NCBI GenBank assembly: GCA_012103075.1
Contig: JAAVLQ010000002.1
Span: 1,662,001 to 1,726,000 of the forward strand
Direction: 5' to 3'
Source of the DNA: Brucella cytisi
Lineage (GTDB): Bacteria; Pseudomonadota; Alphaproteobacteria; Rhizobiales; Rhizobiaceae
Length of the DNA: 64,000 nt
Shown here: piece by piece, positions 1 to 11,056 of the stretch
How the letters are laid out: each line of letters starts with the position of its first letter
Position numbering within the stretch: the first letter of the stretch is position 1
The notes under the pieces: model-generated
What the model was told of the DNA's origin: nothing
Databases searched by the model: none
What the model saw: the letters and a program-made list of their open reading frames with translations, nothing else
Program-made: the position numbers and the translations under genes

Positions 1-754
1 ACAATTCCGTCGTGGTTCTGTTCGCTGTCATCGCCTTTGCTGCGACCGGTATTCCCCTGCTGGCCATTCTGGCGACCGCTCTATCCAAAACCGTGTCTGG
101 CGGGCTGACGTCATCGAACCTCAGCTTCGACAATTTTGCTGCAATTGCCGAAAACAGCGCAGGCGGCATGCGCGCGCTGATCAACAGCCTGTCGCTCGGC
201 GTTGCAAGCGCTCTCCTCACGGGACTGCTTGGCGCGATTGCCGCTTATGCCGTGGTGAAGATGCGCTTTCGCGGGCGATTCTGGCTCGACATACTGACCG
301 TCCTGCCAAATGCCTTGCCCGGCGTTGTCGTCGCAGTCGGGCTCATTCTGGCATGGAACCAGCCCTCGCTACCCATCTCGCCCTACAATACGCCGCTGAT
401 CCTTCTGCTTGCTTATTGTTGCATTCTTCTACCGCAGCCGATCCGCTATGCATCGGCTGCCTTCCACCAGATCGGCGACAATCTGGAAGCTGCGGCACGT
501 GTTTGCGGCGCAAACAGCTTCACCGCTTTCCGGCGCGTCATGCTACCGCTGATCGCCCCCAGCCTGATAACGGCGATGCTACTGGTTTTGCAGTGGCCAC
601 ACGTGAACTCGTCGCATCGATATTGGTGGCTCCGGTTGGAATGCAAACCATCTCGATCTTCATCTGGCGTCAATTCGAGCAAGGCTCGGTCGGCCTCGGC
701 ATGGCCATGGCATTCATCGCCATTCTCATCACCACGCTTTTGCCCCGGTCCTGA
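1..754 (+). CDS. Iron(III)-type ABC transporter permease, C-terminal part (5' end outside window)
   Basis: Inner-membrane permease of the binding-protein-dependent type. It matches the second half of the long two-domain permeases of ferric-iron importers (FbpB/AfuB class). What I see: about six hydrophobic segments and an EAA-like loop near residues 155-175 (EAARVCGANSFTAFRRVMLP). The coding frame is already open at base 3, so the N-terminal half lies before the window. A frameshift near 592 separates the EAA loop from the last membrane segment. There are four T where five would restore the frame, and the protein then continues (VATRELVASILVAPVG...) to a stop at 752-754. The substrate is inferred from the family and from the iron genes downstream; the binding protein and ATPase are not in the window. 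Confidence 0.7.
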   Translation, partial: QFRRGSVRCHRLCCDRYSPAGHSGDRSIQNRVWRADVIEPQLRQFCCNCRKQRRRHARADQQPVARRCKRSPHGTAWRDCRLCRGEDALSRAILARHTDRPAKCLARRCRRSRAHSGMEPALATHLALQYAADPSACLLLHSSTAADPLCIGCLPPDRRQSGSCGTCLRRKQLHRFPARHATADRPQPDNGDATGFAVATRELVASILVAPVGMQTISIFIWRQFEQGSVGLGMAMAFIAILITTLLPRS

Positions 755-866
755 TGGGGTTGTTGAAGCGCTCAGGTCTCGTTAGAATTTGACCTTCCGT
801 TCCCGATCGGGAAATGCCAACAGCAGGGTCGAAATTCCAGTGCCTTGAAAAGCCGGGAGAACCGTT

Positions 867-1221
867 TTGACAAAACAAGCCGTTGTCTTGAAAAGAGAAG
901 AATGGGCGAGACGTGATGATGCCCGGTCTGGGCGCGTCGAAGGCAAGAGATTTGATACCGATGCGTCGATCATATTCTTCTCGACCGATATTGTAGGGCA
1001 TGGTCCCAAACTGCACCGGCACCCTTATGACGAGATTTTCATCGTCCGTCAGGGGAAATGCCCTGTTCATTGTTGGCGATGAACAGATCGAGGTGACGGA
1101 AGGGCAGGTTGTCTTCGGTCCGGCAAACATACCACACAAGTTCGTCAATCTGGGCCCCGGGCGTCTGGAAACAACCGATATTCACGTTACCCGGCATTTT
1201 GAGCAGGAAGACCTCGAGTGA
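867..1221 (+). CDS. Small cupin-domain protein
   Basis: Single-domain cupin of about 117 residues. The first cupin motif is visible as GHGPKLHRHPYDEIFIVRQG, and a second-motif-like stretch (FGPANIPHKFVNLGP) follows. The two histidines and the glutamate of motif 1 are the usual metal ligands. One extra base in the GGGGAAA run near 1057 breaks the frame; the second half continues in the next frame to the stop at 1219-1221. The gene lies alone between the iron permease and an AraC-type gene. Small cupins of this type may be sugar- or metabolite-binding, or isomerases; the sequence does not decide. Confidence 0.65.
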
Positions 1222-1413
1222 AACGGGGCACAATGCCTCCCCCTGCATTTTGGCAGAATTGTCTTGTCTTAACGCTCAAAGATGATAATTTTAGTCATAT
1301 TAATGCGACGATATCCCGACGCATTTCTTACGAAACATTCCCGGCAATGAAGCCGGAATTTCAATGAAACGCTGTCACATACGGATCGGAACGTTTTGGG
1401 CTTCTGGCATTCG

Positions 1414-2287
1414 ATGATCTGGCAAGCCGAAGGCATCCGGGTGGTTGCGCCGGTTCAGTGGCGCGTGCTGGACGGGCTGGTCAGTGTCTACTGGGAGGCT
1501 GAAAGCCAGACGGGGCCAATGGCTATTTCCTGTCGCATGATCCCCGTATCATGATCTTTTTCCGTGATGTATCGTCCAATATTCGCATATCGAACGATAG
1601 CGGCGTCCTTACCCGGCATCACCGCCCGATGACGCGCGCAATCTATATACCCGCCGGCGTACCAATGTGGACGAATACGGTTTCGCTCCACCGGTTTTCG
1701 CACCTGAACCTGCATTTCCACAAGGATCGGCTGCTCAGATATCTAAGCCCGACGCTCGGCACGTCCATGGCCGTGGCCGCCATGCGCAGTCCGGTAGAAA
1801 TTCAGGACCTTGGTGCCATAGAAACGCTTGCCCGCCTGATCGTGGATGAAACAGCCAGTCCGATGAAACACGCGCTTTATGCGGAAAACCTCATCGGCAG
1901 CATTCTGACCGGACTTCTCGATATACCGGGTGAGGACAACAAACAGGGATATGGCCGCCTCACCATGGCGCAGATGAACAAGCTGAACGCACGGTTCGAC
2001 AGCTGTGGTGATCGCCGGTTGAGTGTCGCCGAAATGGCAGCAGCGGTGGGCCTGTCGGAAAGCTGGTTCGCCAATGTCTTCAAGCAGACGACCGGAAAGA
2101 CGCCGCTGCAATGGCAAATGGCGAAGCGCATCGATCTGGCGCAACAATTGCTGGCGGACAGCGACCTGACCGTCGCCGGCATCGCAGCTCAGCTCGGGTT
2201 CACCGATCAGGCCCATCTGACCAAGGCTTTCCGTCAGGTGGTGGGGAAACGCCAGCCGCATGGCGGCGCTTCCAGTCGAACCGCTGA
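1414..2287 (+). CDS. AraC-family transcriptional regulator
   Basis: DNA-binding regulator with the AraC double helix-turn-helix at its C-terminus. The first helix-turn-helix is near LSVAEMAAAVGLSESWFANVF, and the second near VAGIAAQLGFTDQAHLTKAF. The N-terminal 190 residues are an effector or dimerisation region I cannot assign. The likely start is the ATG at 1414; an in-frame TTG at 1396 is possible. Two frameshifts, near 1516 and 2244, both sit in G4 runs where G5 restores the frame. With the second repaired the protein ends ETPAAWRRFQSNR. It is convergent with the adjacent TonB receptor. AraC proteins next to siderophore receptors commonly activate them when the ferric siderophore is present, which is inferred here. 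Confidence 0.75.
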
Positions 2288-2338
2288 CCAGTTTCGGATC
2301 ATGCGCTCCGCCGCCTGTTTCCGGCGGAGCTGCTCATC

Positions 2339-4465
2339 CTACCATGTGCGGCGAAGCGTTGCCGTGATCTCGCGGCCGGGATTGTAGAAATCCGCTCCGA
2401 AACCGCCATAGGCGACGTATTTCTTGTCGAACAGATTGCTGACATTAACCTGAAGCGCCGAGTTGTCCAGAACTCGTAGGTGAATGCGGCATCGAACACG
2501 ACATTGCCGCTGGTGCCCGATGTATTGGCCGGCGTGAAGTAATACGCACCGATATAGCGACCGCCAACACCGATTGTCATGTCGCCACGACGACCGCTGC
2601 CCTCGATCTTGTAGTTCGCCCAAAGCGACGCAAGGTGTTTGGAAACAAACTGCGGACGGTTGCCCTCATTGCCGCCAGTGCCGTTCTCGACGATCTCCGG
2701 GTCCATATAGGAATAGGCCGCGATCAGGTTGAGATTGTTCGTCAGCTCGGCCTTGGCTTCCAGATCGATACCGCGAACGCGAACTTCGCCAATCGTGGAT
2801 GGCTGAAGCGTAATGGGATCGTTGACCGAAATATTGTTCTTGGTCAGGTCGTAAACAGAAGCGGTGAACAGGGCCGGAAATGCGGTCGGCTGGTATTTCA
2901 CGCCGACTTCGATCTGTTCACCCCGCTCAGGATCGACGCCGATGGCCGGGGGCGCGACCGATTCAGCATAGCTCGTATAAACCGCCCATTCATCGGTCAC
3001 CCGATAGGTGAGGCCGAAGCGGCTGGTGAACTCGCTCAGATCACCATCTGTCGTCTTGTTGCTGAGATTGTTCGTCTGCGACAGGTCGAGCCAATCATTG
3101 CGCAGGCCAACACTGGCGATCAGCTTTTCCGCGAATGTCAGATCCTGCTGGAAATAAACCGCCTTGGTTTTCTGCTTGGTAGATGTGCTGCCGATAAGAG
3201 GCAGATTGACCGGCGCACCGGTAAAGACCGGATTGGTCCAGTCGATGCTCGGTGCCGGGCCATAGAATGTCTTGTTGGTGGCCGAATAGTTGTTGTATTC
3301 GACGCCCGCCATCGTCCTGCTTTCGAACCGGTCAAAACTCGTCTCATATTTCAGGTTCACATCACCCACGAAGTTCTCGGCTGAAGCTTCATTGCCGAAG
3401 AAATCGCGCTTGGCAATCGTGGAGCCATCGGTTGGTGTGGCCGAAATATAGGCATAGCCGAAATCGGTGTCCTGCTTGCTGTAACGCCCGTTGGCGCTCA
3501 TGCTCAAACCATTGCCAAAATCATGATCGAACATGGCACTGACAGTATTTCTGTCAGTGCCGCGATAGTTGAAATCCGGCTCTCCGAAAAAAGCGGCTTC
3601 GGTTGAAATCGGTGCCGACCGGATGGCCGCCGCTTCCGGGCACGCCATTGCGGTGAAGATGATCGAAGATCACCGTCAAATTGGTCGCATCGCTCGGGCG
3701 CCACGTCAGCCCGCCCATGATGAACTTTTCGTCGTCGCGCGAATAATAATCATATTCGGCGTCGGAATCCTTGAACTTGCCGGTGAGGCGATAGGACAGC
3801 GTTTCGTCGCCGGTCAGATTATCACCGAAATCGAAGCCGACTTCCTTGTGGTTGAACGAACCACCCGTGACATAGGCTTCGCCAAAGCGTTCGCGCTTCG
3901 GCCGCTTCGTCACATAATTGACCATACCACCCGGATCGGAGACGCCGAAAGCCGTGGAACTTGCGCCTTTCAGAACTTCAATCCGTTCAAACGCATAGGG
4001 TTCCTCGCGTATACCGCCAAAGGGACGGCCAAGGGACAGCCCGTCGCGATAGGTGTTGGCATCGAAACCGCGGATCTGGAAAAGTCAAACCGGTCATCCG
4101 ACCCGTAAAAATTGGTGGAAACACCTGCCGTATATTGCAGCACCTGCTCGACGGTCTGGGCGTTGCGCTCCTGTATTTCCTTGGCGGTGATCACCGATAC
4201 GGAGGCTGCCGTATCCATGATGTCCGTCGCCATCTTGCCGCCGCCGGTGGTTCTCGTCGCGACAATCGACCGAATCGTCGTCGCGTCCACCAGACCCATC
4301 AACCGTAATGGTCTTGAGCACTGTCGGCTCTTCCGCTGTTGTCGCCTGCTGCGCCAAAGCCAGACCCGGCATGGATACGACAAGCGCCGTGCACCCCAGA
4401 AGAATTGCCCTGCGGTAGCGAACCCGGGTGGTTTTCTTCATCTCAGCGGTCTTTTCAATTTCCAT
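2339..4465 (-). CDS. TonB-dependent siderophore receptor (FhuA/FoxA-like)
   Basis: Outer-membrane receptor for an iron-siderophore complex, about 705 residues when repaired. Visible in order: a signal peptide (hydrophobic core LLGCTALVVSMPGLALAQ); a plug domain (MDTAASVSVITAKEIQERNA, QVLQYTAGVSTNFYGSD, IRGFDANTYRDGL, VLKGASSTAFGVSDPGGMVN); and a long beta-barrel with alternating aromatic strands. It ends FYNPGREITATLRRTW, with a terminal aromatic residue as expected for outer-membrane insertion. At least four frameshifts interrupt it, near 4290, 4090, 3600 and 2460. The plug pattern is that of the hydroxamate receptor group (ferrichrome, ferrioxamine); the exact ligand is inferred. It is divergent from the siderophore ABC operon at 4768, which should carry the ligand onward. 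Confidence 0.85.
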
Positions 4466-4767
4466 GGTCAGGTCCGATAAGCAGTTTGCGGCGATCGCTT
4501 TTAGCGACGGGTTTCAAATCGTGGAGACATCGACAGCGTTATGATCAACGACCGGATGAGCCCGATCATCGAAGCAATCAAGAAACTGAAATGGTCCCCG
4601 GATCGCCACTAACTTGAGAACCTTTATCCAGTATTGTAGAAAACTGCTTTTTGTAGGAAATCACGGTTAATTCGCAACACCTTTATCAAGGTGTGAGCTT
4701 CGGCCTTGACGCGATGGGTTTAACTTGAGAGTGAAAGGCCACTTTATACATAAGGAGAATGCACCGA
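4466..4767. other. Intergenic region between receptor and siderophore ABC operon
   Basis: About 300 bases separating the divergent receptor and transporter genes. No coding sequence is convincing here. A short hairpin (CACCTT/AAGGTG around 4679-4694) and a purine-rich ribosome binding site (TAAGGAGA, 4751-4758) before the binding-protein gene are visible. I looked for the long Irr or Fur style palindromes and did not find a convincing one. Confidence 0.4.
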
Positions 4768-5763
4768 ATGACTTGGTCCATTCGCTCTCTCGTTTTCGCT
4801 GCCCTGTGCTGCCCGGCGATGATTGCGCCGCAAGCGGTTCTAGCTGGTGAAAAACAACCTATCCGATTGTTATAAAACATGCTTTTGGAACGACAACGAT
4901 AGAAAAAAAGCCGGAACGGATAGTCACCGTTGCCCGGGCAAACCATGAGGTTCCCCTTGCACTCGGCGTGGTTCCGGTTGGGTTTGCGCGAGCCAATTTC
5001 GGCGATGACGACAATGATGGTCTCTTGCCATGGGTAGCCGCAAAGTTGAAGGAACTCGGCGCCCATACGCCTGTGCTTTTCGATGAGGGGACGGGATCGA
5101 TTTCGAGGCGGTGGCGGAAACGCAGCCCGACGTCATCCTCGCATCCTATTCCGGCCTGAGCCAGTCCGACTACGATACACTCAGCCAGATCGCCCCTGTC
5201 GTTGCCTATCCCGAAGCGCCCCGTCCACCGACTGGCGCGACATGATCCGTCTCAACAGCGTCGGCATGGGCATGGCGGAAGAAGGTGAAGCGCTGATTGC
5301 AAAGATCGAAGGCGAGATTGCCGAGACGGTCAGCCAGTATCCGCATCTCAAAGACAAGTCGGCTATGTTCGTCACGCATCTCGATACGACGGACCTGAGC
5401 ACGGTCAATTTCTACACCACTAACGACACGCGGGTGAGATTCTTCACGGACCTTGGCCTGAACTCACCCAAAAGTGTGGTCAACGCCTCCAAACCGGGCC
5501 AGTTCTCCGGCTCCATCAGCGCCGAGCGTGTCGACATGTTCGATGACGTGGACATCGTCGTTACCTATGGCAGTCAGGAATTGCTGGACGCCATGAAGCG
5601 CAATCCACTTCTCGCCAGCATGCCAGTGGTCGAAAACAATGCAGTGGTCATGCTGGGCAGAAACCCTCTCGGGACAGCGGCCAATCCCACACCGCTTTCC
5701 ATTTCACGGGTGTTGAAGGACTATGTCGCCCTTCTTGCCGGCGCGGCCGATAAAGCAAAATGA
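4768..5763 (+). CDS. Iron-siderophore ABC transporter, periplasmic binding protein
   Basis: Periplasmic receptor of the FecB/FatB type that hands ferric siderophore to the permeases encoded just downstream. It has a signal peptide (LVFAALCCPAMIAPQAVLA), then the typical start of this family (KKPERIVTVARANHEVPLALGVVPVG), and two lobes ending ...LSISRVLKDYVALLAG. The start is the ATG at 4768. An in-frame ATG at 4759 lies too close to the AGGAGA ribosome binding site. Frameshifts occur near 4857, 5092, 5105 and 5222. The stop overlaps the next gene's start (ATGA at 5760-5763), so the genes are translationally coupled. The hydroxamate-type ligand is inferred from the neighbouring receptor. Confidence 0.82.
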
Positions 5764-6802
5764 CCGTCGCCCGCATCCGGCGTTCAAGCCAGCCAATCAC
5801 CATATATCGGTCCAACAGAGCGAGGACCGGCTGGCTCGGCGCGGTCGTCTTTCTCCTCGTGACCCTTTGTGTTCTGTCCGTGTCGCTCGGCACGCGTGAA
5901 GTGCCATGGCCTGACATTGTTGCGGCCCTGCGTGGTCATATGGACACCATCGGACAGGCCGCCGTCGCCATGCGCATTCCGCGCACCTTGCTCGCTCTTC
6001 TCGCCGGAGCAGCGCTCGGTCTGGCAGGCGCCATTATGCAGGGCATTACCCGCAATCCGCTGGCAGATCCCGGCATTCTGGGCGTCAATATGGGCGCATC
6101 GCTTGCCGTCGTCATCGGCGTTGCGTGGTTCAACATCGTTTCCGCACCAGCTTATATCTGGGCAGCCATATTCGGTGCCGGTTGCGCCGCCGTCTTCGTC
6201 TATATGGTCGGATCGCTTGGCCGTGGTGGCGCAACACCGCTCAAGCTCGCGCTGGCCGGTGCAGCCACGTCGGTAGCATTTTCCTCACTGGTTATCGCCA
6301 TCGTGCTGCCCCGCAACGATATTGCCGGCGGCATTCGCGCCCGGCAAATCGGCGGCGTTGGAGGTGCGACTTTCGACCGGCTAGCTTATGTGCTGCCATT
6401 TCTCGCTGTCGGTTTCGTTGTCAGCTTTCTATCGGCGCGCAAACTGAACTCCCCGCACTCGGCGATGAACTTGCCGCCGGGCTCGGAGAAAAGGTCGCCA
6501 TTGCTCGCGCTGTTGCGGCGCTCGGCGCAATTCTGCTGTGTGGTGCAACCACCGCCATGTGCGGTCCCATAGGATTCGTGGGCTTGGTTGTGCCGCATGT
6601 ATGCCGCCTCCCGGTCGGGGTCGATCACCGCTGGCTATTGCCATTCTCAGCCCTCAGCGGAGCCTGCCTCCTGCTTGCTGCAGATATTGCCGGACGCCTC
6701 GTTGCCCGCCCTGCCGAACTCGATGTCGGGATCGTCACCGCCCTGATCGGTGCGCCGTTCTTCATCTGGATTGTCAGGCGCCAACGGGTTCGCGAGTTGT
6801 GA
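5760..6802 (+). CDS. FecCD-type siderophore ABC permease 1
   Basis: Inner-membrane permease of the BtuC/FecC/FhuB superfamily, about 347 residues with roughly ten hydrophobic helices. Family hallmarks are visible: RIPRTLLALLAGAALGLAGA, the conserved ITRNPLADPGILGVN segment near residue 95, and GPIGFVGLVVPHVCR near residue 265, the loop that contacts the ATPase. One frameshift near 6450 separates the N-terminal two thirds from ALGDELAAGLGEKVA and the end. It overlaps the binding protein by four bases and is followed two bases later by the second permease. The two permeases should form the heteromeric channel. Confidence 0.85.
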
Positions 6803-6804
6803 TC

Positions 6805-7843
6805 ATGCTGCATTCCACCGCCGATCTTATCGCCCGGAACCGTCGCAGCCGCACCCGCAAGCGCAATCTTGTCATCGGTCTTCTTCTGGTCATTCTCGTC
6901 GCCCTCTTCCTCCTCACTTTGATGCTGGGCCAATCGTTCACGCCGCCAAAAGATGTCGTCCGGGTACTCCCGGGCGAAAACGTTCAGGGAGCAAGCTTCA
7001 CGGTCGGGAAGTTGCGCCTGCCGCGCGCCGTCCTGTCCGTGCTGGCAGGGCTGAGCTTCGGCCTTGGCGGTGTCGCATTCCAGCTTATGCTGCGCAATTC
7101 GCTCGCAAGCCCTGACATTATCGGAATCAGTTCCGGGGCAAGCGCTGCGGCTGTTTTTTTGCAAATCGTTGTGCTGTCGCTAAACGGCCCCATTGTTTCA
7201 ATCTTTGCCGTTGTGGCTGGCCTCGCCGTAGCGCTTGCCGTCTATGGTCTTTCCTTCAGGAACGGGGTCGCCGGAACCCGTCTTATCCTCGTTGGGATCG
7301 GTGTTTCGGCGATGCTCGAAAGTGTCATTGCCTATATTCTTTCAAACGCGCCCGCCCGGAGCCTGCAGGAAGCCATGCGCTGGCTTACCGGCAGCGTCAA
7401 CGGCGCAAGGCTGGACCAGATGTTTCCTCTTCTGGTCGCGCTGGTCGTTTTCGGCGGTTTGCTTTTGAGCCGGTCGCGCGATCTCGAAGCATTGCGGCTG
7501 GGCGACGACAGCGCCGCAGCATTGGGAACCAATGTGGGGCGAACCCGGATTGTTATAATAATTGCCGCCGTCGGCATGATAGCTTTTGCCACGGCCGTTT
7601 CCGGCCCCATTGCTTTCGTCGCCTTTCTGTCCGGCCCCATTGCAGCACGCATCATCGGTAATAACGGTTCCCTGCTCGTCCCGTCTGCCCCTGATCGGAG
7701 CCATACTAGTCCTCGCCGGCGATTATTGCGGACAATTCCTGCTCCCCGGTCGCTATCCGGTTGGCGTCGTCACCGGAGTTCTGGGCGCTCCTTATCTCAT
7801 CTACCTCATCATACGCGCCAACCGCAGCGGGGCATCCCTATGA
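6805..7843 (+). CDS. FecCD-type siderophore ABC permease 2
   Basis: Second permease subunit of the siderophore importer. It shows the same landmarks as its neighbour: LRLPRAVLSVLAGLSFGLGG, LRNSLASPDIIGISSGASAA, GDDSAAALGTNVG and SGPIAFVAFLSGPIAARI. About ten transmembrane segments. A frameshift near 7685 shifts the last 50 residues, which end GVLGAPYLIYLIIRANRSG. An in-frame GTG at 6799 overlapping the previous stop is an alternative start. The stop overlaps the ATPase start (ATGA, 7840-7843). Function is assigned from family and operon position. Confidence 0.84.
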
Positions 7844-8675
7844 CCGATCACACCCTCATCGCGCGTGAGCTGACCACTGGCTATGGTGACAGGCTTGTGC
7901 TGGATAGTCTCGATCTTGAGGTGCCTTCCGGCAAGGTAACAGCAATCGTTGGAGCAAATGCCTGCGGAAATCTACCTTGCTGCGCACTATGTCGCGACTT
8001 CTTGCACCACGACACGGGGAAGTACTGCTTGACGGCAAGTCGATCCACACGCTTCCCTCCCGGCAACTGGCACAAACGCTCGGCCTGTTGCCCCAATCGC
8101 CGATAGCGCCGGAGGGCATACTGGTTGCCGATCTGGTCAGTCGAGGTCGAAACCCCTATCACGGCGTATTCTCGCAATGGACGCGGGCAGATGACGAAGC
8201 AATCGCAACGGCACTTGAAGCAACCAAGACGACCGAACTGGCCGACAGGCCAGTGGATGAACTTTCAGGTGGCCAGCGCCAGCGCGTATGGATTGCGATG
8301 GCACTGGCGCAGCAGACCGATATTCTCCTGCTGGATGAACCGACAACCTTTCTCGACATCAGTCACCAGATTGAAGTTCTGGATCTGCTCACAGATCTCA
8401 ACCAGAAGCGGGGAACCACAGTCGTCATGGTTTTGCACGATCTCAATCTTGCCGCCCGCTATGCGGATTTTCTGGTCGCAATGGCTAACGGACGACTATA
8501 CGCAACCGGAACGCCCGACGACGTGCTGACAGAACAAAATGTTCGTGAGGTATTTCATCTGGAAAGCCGTATCATGACCGATCCAACTTCCGGTCGACCG
8601 ATCATGTTGCCTTTGGGGCGTCATCGCCTTCGTGATGAGCATCTTGAAGCGCAGCTCGCGCATTCAGACGGATAA
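7840..8675 (+). CDS. Siderophore ABC transporter ATP-binding protein (FecE-like)
   Basis: Cytoplasmic ATPase of the siderophore importer, about 278 residues. The Walker A region is near residue 40. As written it reads GANACGN; adding one A to the AAA run near 7969 gives GANACGKSTLLRTM in frame with the rest. Downstream are a Q-loop region (LGLLPQSP), the signature LSGGQRQRVWIAMALAQ, Walker B ILLLDEPTTFLD and the switch histidine in VMVLHDLNLAARY. Last gene of the transporter operon; a hairpin terminator follows at 8730. Close relatives energise ferric-citrate, ferric-enterobactin or hydroxamate uptake. Confidence 0.87.
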
Positions 8676-8729
8676 CCGGCTGCGCCGCAACAGGCTTTTG
8701 CAGACTTCTCCAACCCGCTGATTTCGTAG

Positions 8730-8757
8730 CGCCGCGATCCAATGATCGCGGCGTTTT
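8730..8757 (+). terminator. Rho-independent terminator after the siderophore ABC operon
   Basis: A perfect 10-bp GC-rich stem (CGCCGCGATC paired with GATCGCGGCG), a four-base loop CAAT and then TTTT. It lies about 55 bases after the ATPase stop and separates the iron operon from the biotin operon. Confidence 0.8.
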
Positions 8758-8806
8758 GCGTTCTGGCACAGTCACAACGCAGTGCATCATTATACACATT
8801 CCATAA

Positions 8807-8816
8807 TTATCTATAA
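8807..8816. promoter_or_regulatory. BioR-type operator overlapping the -10 element of bioB
   Basis: The palindrome TTATCTATAA matches, as I remember it, the consensus box of BioR, the GntR-type biotin repressor of Rhizobiales. It overlaps a perfect TATAAT (8812-8817), so a bound repressor would block RNA polymerase. No bioR gene is in the window. Confidence 0.7.
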
Positions 8817-8879
8817 TATTTTAGCTTGAGTCACCAGTACACATACAGATAATCTATATTTCATAGATTCTTTCTATTT

Positions 8880-8889
8880 TTATCGATAA
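8880..8889. promoter_or_regulatory. Second BioR-like palindrome just before bioB
   Basis: TTATCGATAA is a perfect palindrome differing by one base from the upstream box. It sits 12 bases before the bioB start, next to the ribosome binding site (GGAG, 8893-8896). Between the two boxes lies another inverted repeat, AATCTA/TAGATT. A second BioR site is plausible but unproven. Confidence 0.45.
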
Positions 8890-8901
8890 AATGGAGAAAG
8901 C

Positions 8902-9914
8902 ATGCTCAATACGGTGCAATCGAACCCGGAAAGCGCTGAGAAAACGGCGTCCAAATCGGAGCAGGATGCATGGACGCGCGCAAGCGCGCGTCTGCTCTAT
9001 GAACTTCCGTTCAACGATCTTCTTTTGGAGGCACAGAGCGTTCATCGTGCCAATTTCGATCCGAACCGCGTTCAGCTCAGCAAACTGCTCAACATCAAGA
9101 CGGGCGGCTGCCCGGAAGATTGTGGCTATTGCAGCCAGTCGGCACATCACGCTTCGGGTCTCAAAGCTTCCAGATTGATGAGTCTGGATACAGTCCTCGA
9201 GGAAGCGCAGAAGGCAAAGGATAGCGGCGCAACCCGCTATTGCATGGGTGCGGCCCGGCGCAGCCGAAGAAGACGCGGGATGAGCCCGCGATTGTCGAGA
9301 TGGTCAAACAGGTGAAAGCGCTTGGTCTGGAAACCTGCATGACGCTGGGCATGTTGAGCCCGGATCAGGCGCAGACCTTTGCGGAGGCTGGGCTCGATTA
9401 TTACAACCACAATATCGATACGTCGGAGCGGTTTTATCCGCAGGTCATCACGACGCGCAGTTTCGACGATCGACTGGAAACGCTCACCCATGTCCGGGAA
9501 GCAGGGATCAAGGTTTGCAGCGGCGGCATTCTCGGCCTTGGAGAAACCGAAGACGATCGCGTCGATATGCTGGTGACGCTGGCAAATTTGCCCATCCCAC
9601 CGGAAAGCGTGCCAATCAATATGCTGATCCCGATGCCCGGTTCGCGGCTGGAGAAAGCATCGCCCGTCGATCCTATCGCCTTTGTCCGCATCATCGCCCT
9701 TGCCCGCCTGATGATGCCGCAATCGCATGTCAGGCTGACAGCGGGGCGCAATTCGATGAGCGATGAAATGCAGGCACTCTGTTTTTTCGCAGGCGCAAAT
9801 TCGATCTTTATTGGCGACATGCTGCTGACCGCCGCCAATCCGGGCGAAGATCGCGACACAAGCCTCATGCGACGGCTTGGCCTGACCGCCGATGCACTGG
9901 ATGCCCATGCATGA
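8902..9914 (+). CDS. bioB: Biotin synthase BioB (radical SAM)
   Basis: Radical-SAM enzyme inserting sulphur into dethiobiotin, the last step of biotin synthesis. The CxxxCxxC cluster motif is clear ([16 protein letters not shown]). [16 protein letters not shown], the [14 protein letters not shown] region, [19 protein letters not shown] and [19 protein letters not shown] are all typical of BioB. Length is about 337 residues, normal for the family. A one-base loss near 9258, within the region that reads MGAAWRQPKKRDEP in relatives, breaks the frame. The start at 8902 has GGAG five bases upstream. Its stop overlaps the bioF start by four bases. First gene of a five-gene biotin operon. Confidence 0.93.
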
Positions 9915-11056
9915 GCACCAACCCGTTGGCCCGTTACGCTGCGAAGTTGAAAAACTTACAGCGGCGGCAGCATCTGCGCGCACTTGCCTATAACAGAGGT
10001 GCGGATTTCAGCTCGAATGACTATCTGGGTCTTGCCGCATCGCCGTCCATCCGTAATGCATTGATTGCCGAGCTGGAAAACGGCCTTGCCACCGGGTCTG
10101 GCGGCTCCCGGCTGTTGCGCGGCAATCACCCGGAACACGAACTTCTGGAGGTTGAAGCTGCTTCCTGTTTTCGTGCACCTTCAATGCTGTATTTCAATAA
10201 CGGGTATACGGCAAATCTAGCAGTTCTCTCGACTTTGCCGTTACGCGGCGATCTGATTGTCTATGACGAACTGATCCATGCCAGCGCACGTGAAGGCATG
10301 CGGGCCGGAAAGGCCGAAACCGTTTCCATCCCGCATAACAATACAGATGCATTCGATAGAGCAATCTGCACATGGCGCAAAAAGGGCGGACGCGGCACCC
10401 CGTGGATTGTGGTAGAAAGCCTCTATTCTATGGATGGTGACATCGCGCCGCTTTCCGATCTCATCGAGATAGCAGACCACTATGACGCTTTTCTTTTCAT
10501 CGACGAAGCCCATGCGACGGGCGTGCACGGGCCGGACGGACGCGGTTTTGCTACCGGACTGGGAAACCGACAGAACATCATCACGTTACATACTTGCGGC
10601 AAGGCAATGGCCAGTTCGGGCGGGCTGGTTGGAGGAGATCCGGTCCTTCGCGATTTTCTCGTCAATCGTGCACGGCCATTCATCTATTCGACCGCGCCTT
10701 CGCCCTTGCAAGTATCCGCAACGCGGCTTGCGCTGAAAACCATGATCGCCGAACAACATCGTCGGCCCGAATTGCACCGGCTTATCGCATTCGCCAATGC
10801 GCAATTCGCCGATCGCCTCGGCAAAACCGGCAGCGGAACGCAGATATTGCCGCTCGTCATTGGCGATGCCGACCGCACCTTGCGCATTGCACATCGCATG
10901 CAGACCGAGGGCTTCGACATACGCGCCATACGCCCGCCCACAGTACCCGCCGGCACGGCGCGCCTGCGCATCACCATCACGCTCAATGTCGATGAACCCA
11001 CGATAACGCGCATGTTCGAACACCTTGCCACGATCATGGCAGAGGAAATGATATGA
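9911..11056 (+). CDS. bioF: 8-amino-7-oxononanoate synthase BioF
   Basis: PLP enzyme condensing pimeloyl-ACP with alanine to 8-amino-7-oxononanoate. 381 residues and uninterrupted. Seen: [12 protein letters not shown] near the N-terminus, [19 protein letters not shown], the cofactor aspartate in [19 protein letters not shown], and the PLP lysine in [12 protein letters not shown]. All are in the expected order for the alpha-oxoamine synthase family. Start and stop overlap the neighbouring genes by four bases each (ATGA). It is one of the few long genes here without a frameshift, so it gives a reference for normal codon use in the operon. Confidence 0.95.
   Translation: MSTNPLARYAAKLKNLQRRQHLRALAYNRGADFSSNDYLGLAASPSIRNALIAELENGLATGSGGSRLLRGNHPEHELLEVEAASCFRAPSMLYFNNGYTANLAVLSTLPLRGDLIVYDELIHASAREGMRAGKAETVSIPHNNTDAFDRAICTWRKKGGRGTPWIVVESLYSMDGDIAPLSDLIEIADHYDAFLFIDEAHATGVHGPDGRGFATGLGNRQNIITLHTCGKAMASSGGLVGGDPVLRDFLVNRARPFIYSTAPSPLQVSATRLALKTMIAEQHRRPELHRLIAFANAQFADRLGKTGSGTQILPLVIGDADRTLRIAHRMQTEGFDIRAIRPPTVPAGTARLRITITLNVDEPTITRMFEHLATIMAEEMI

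Noticed and set aside
2635..3384. Long plus-strand open frame within the TonB receptor region
   Set aside because: It is antisense to a clear receptor barrel with family motifs. High G+C genes often leave open antisense frames, and it has no recognisable domain or start context.
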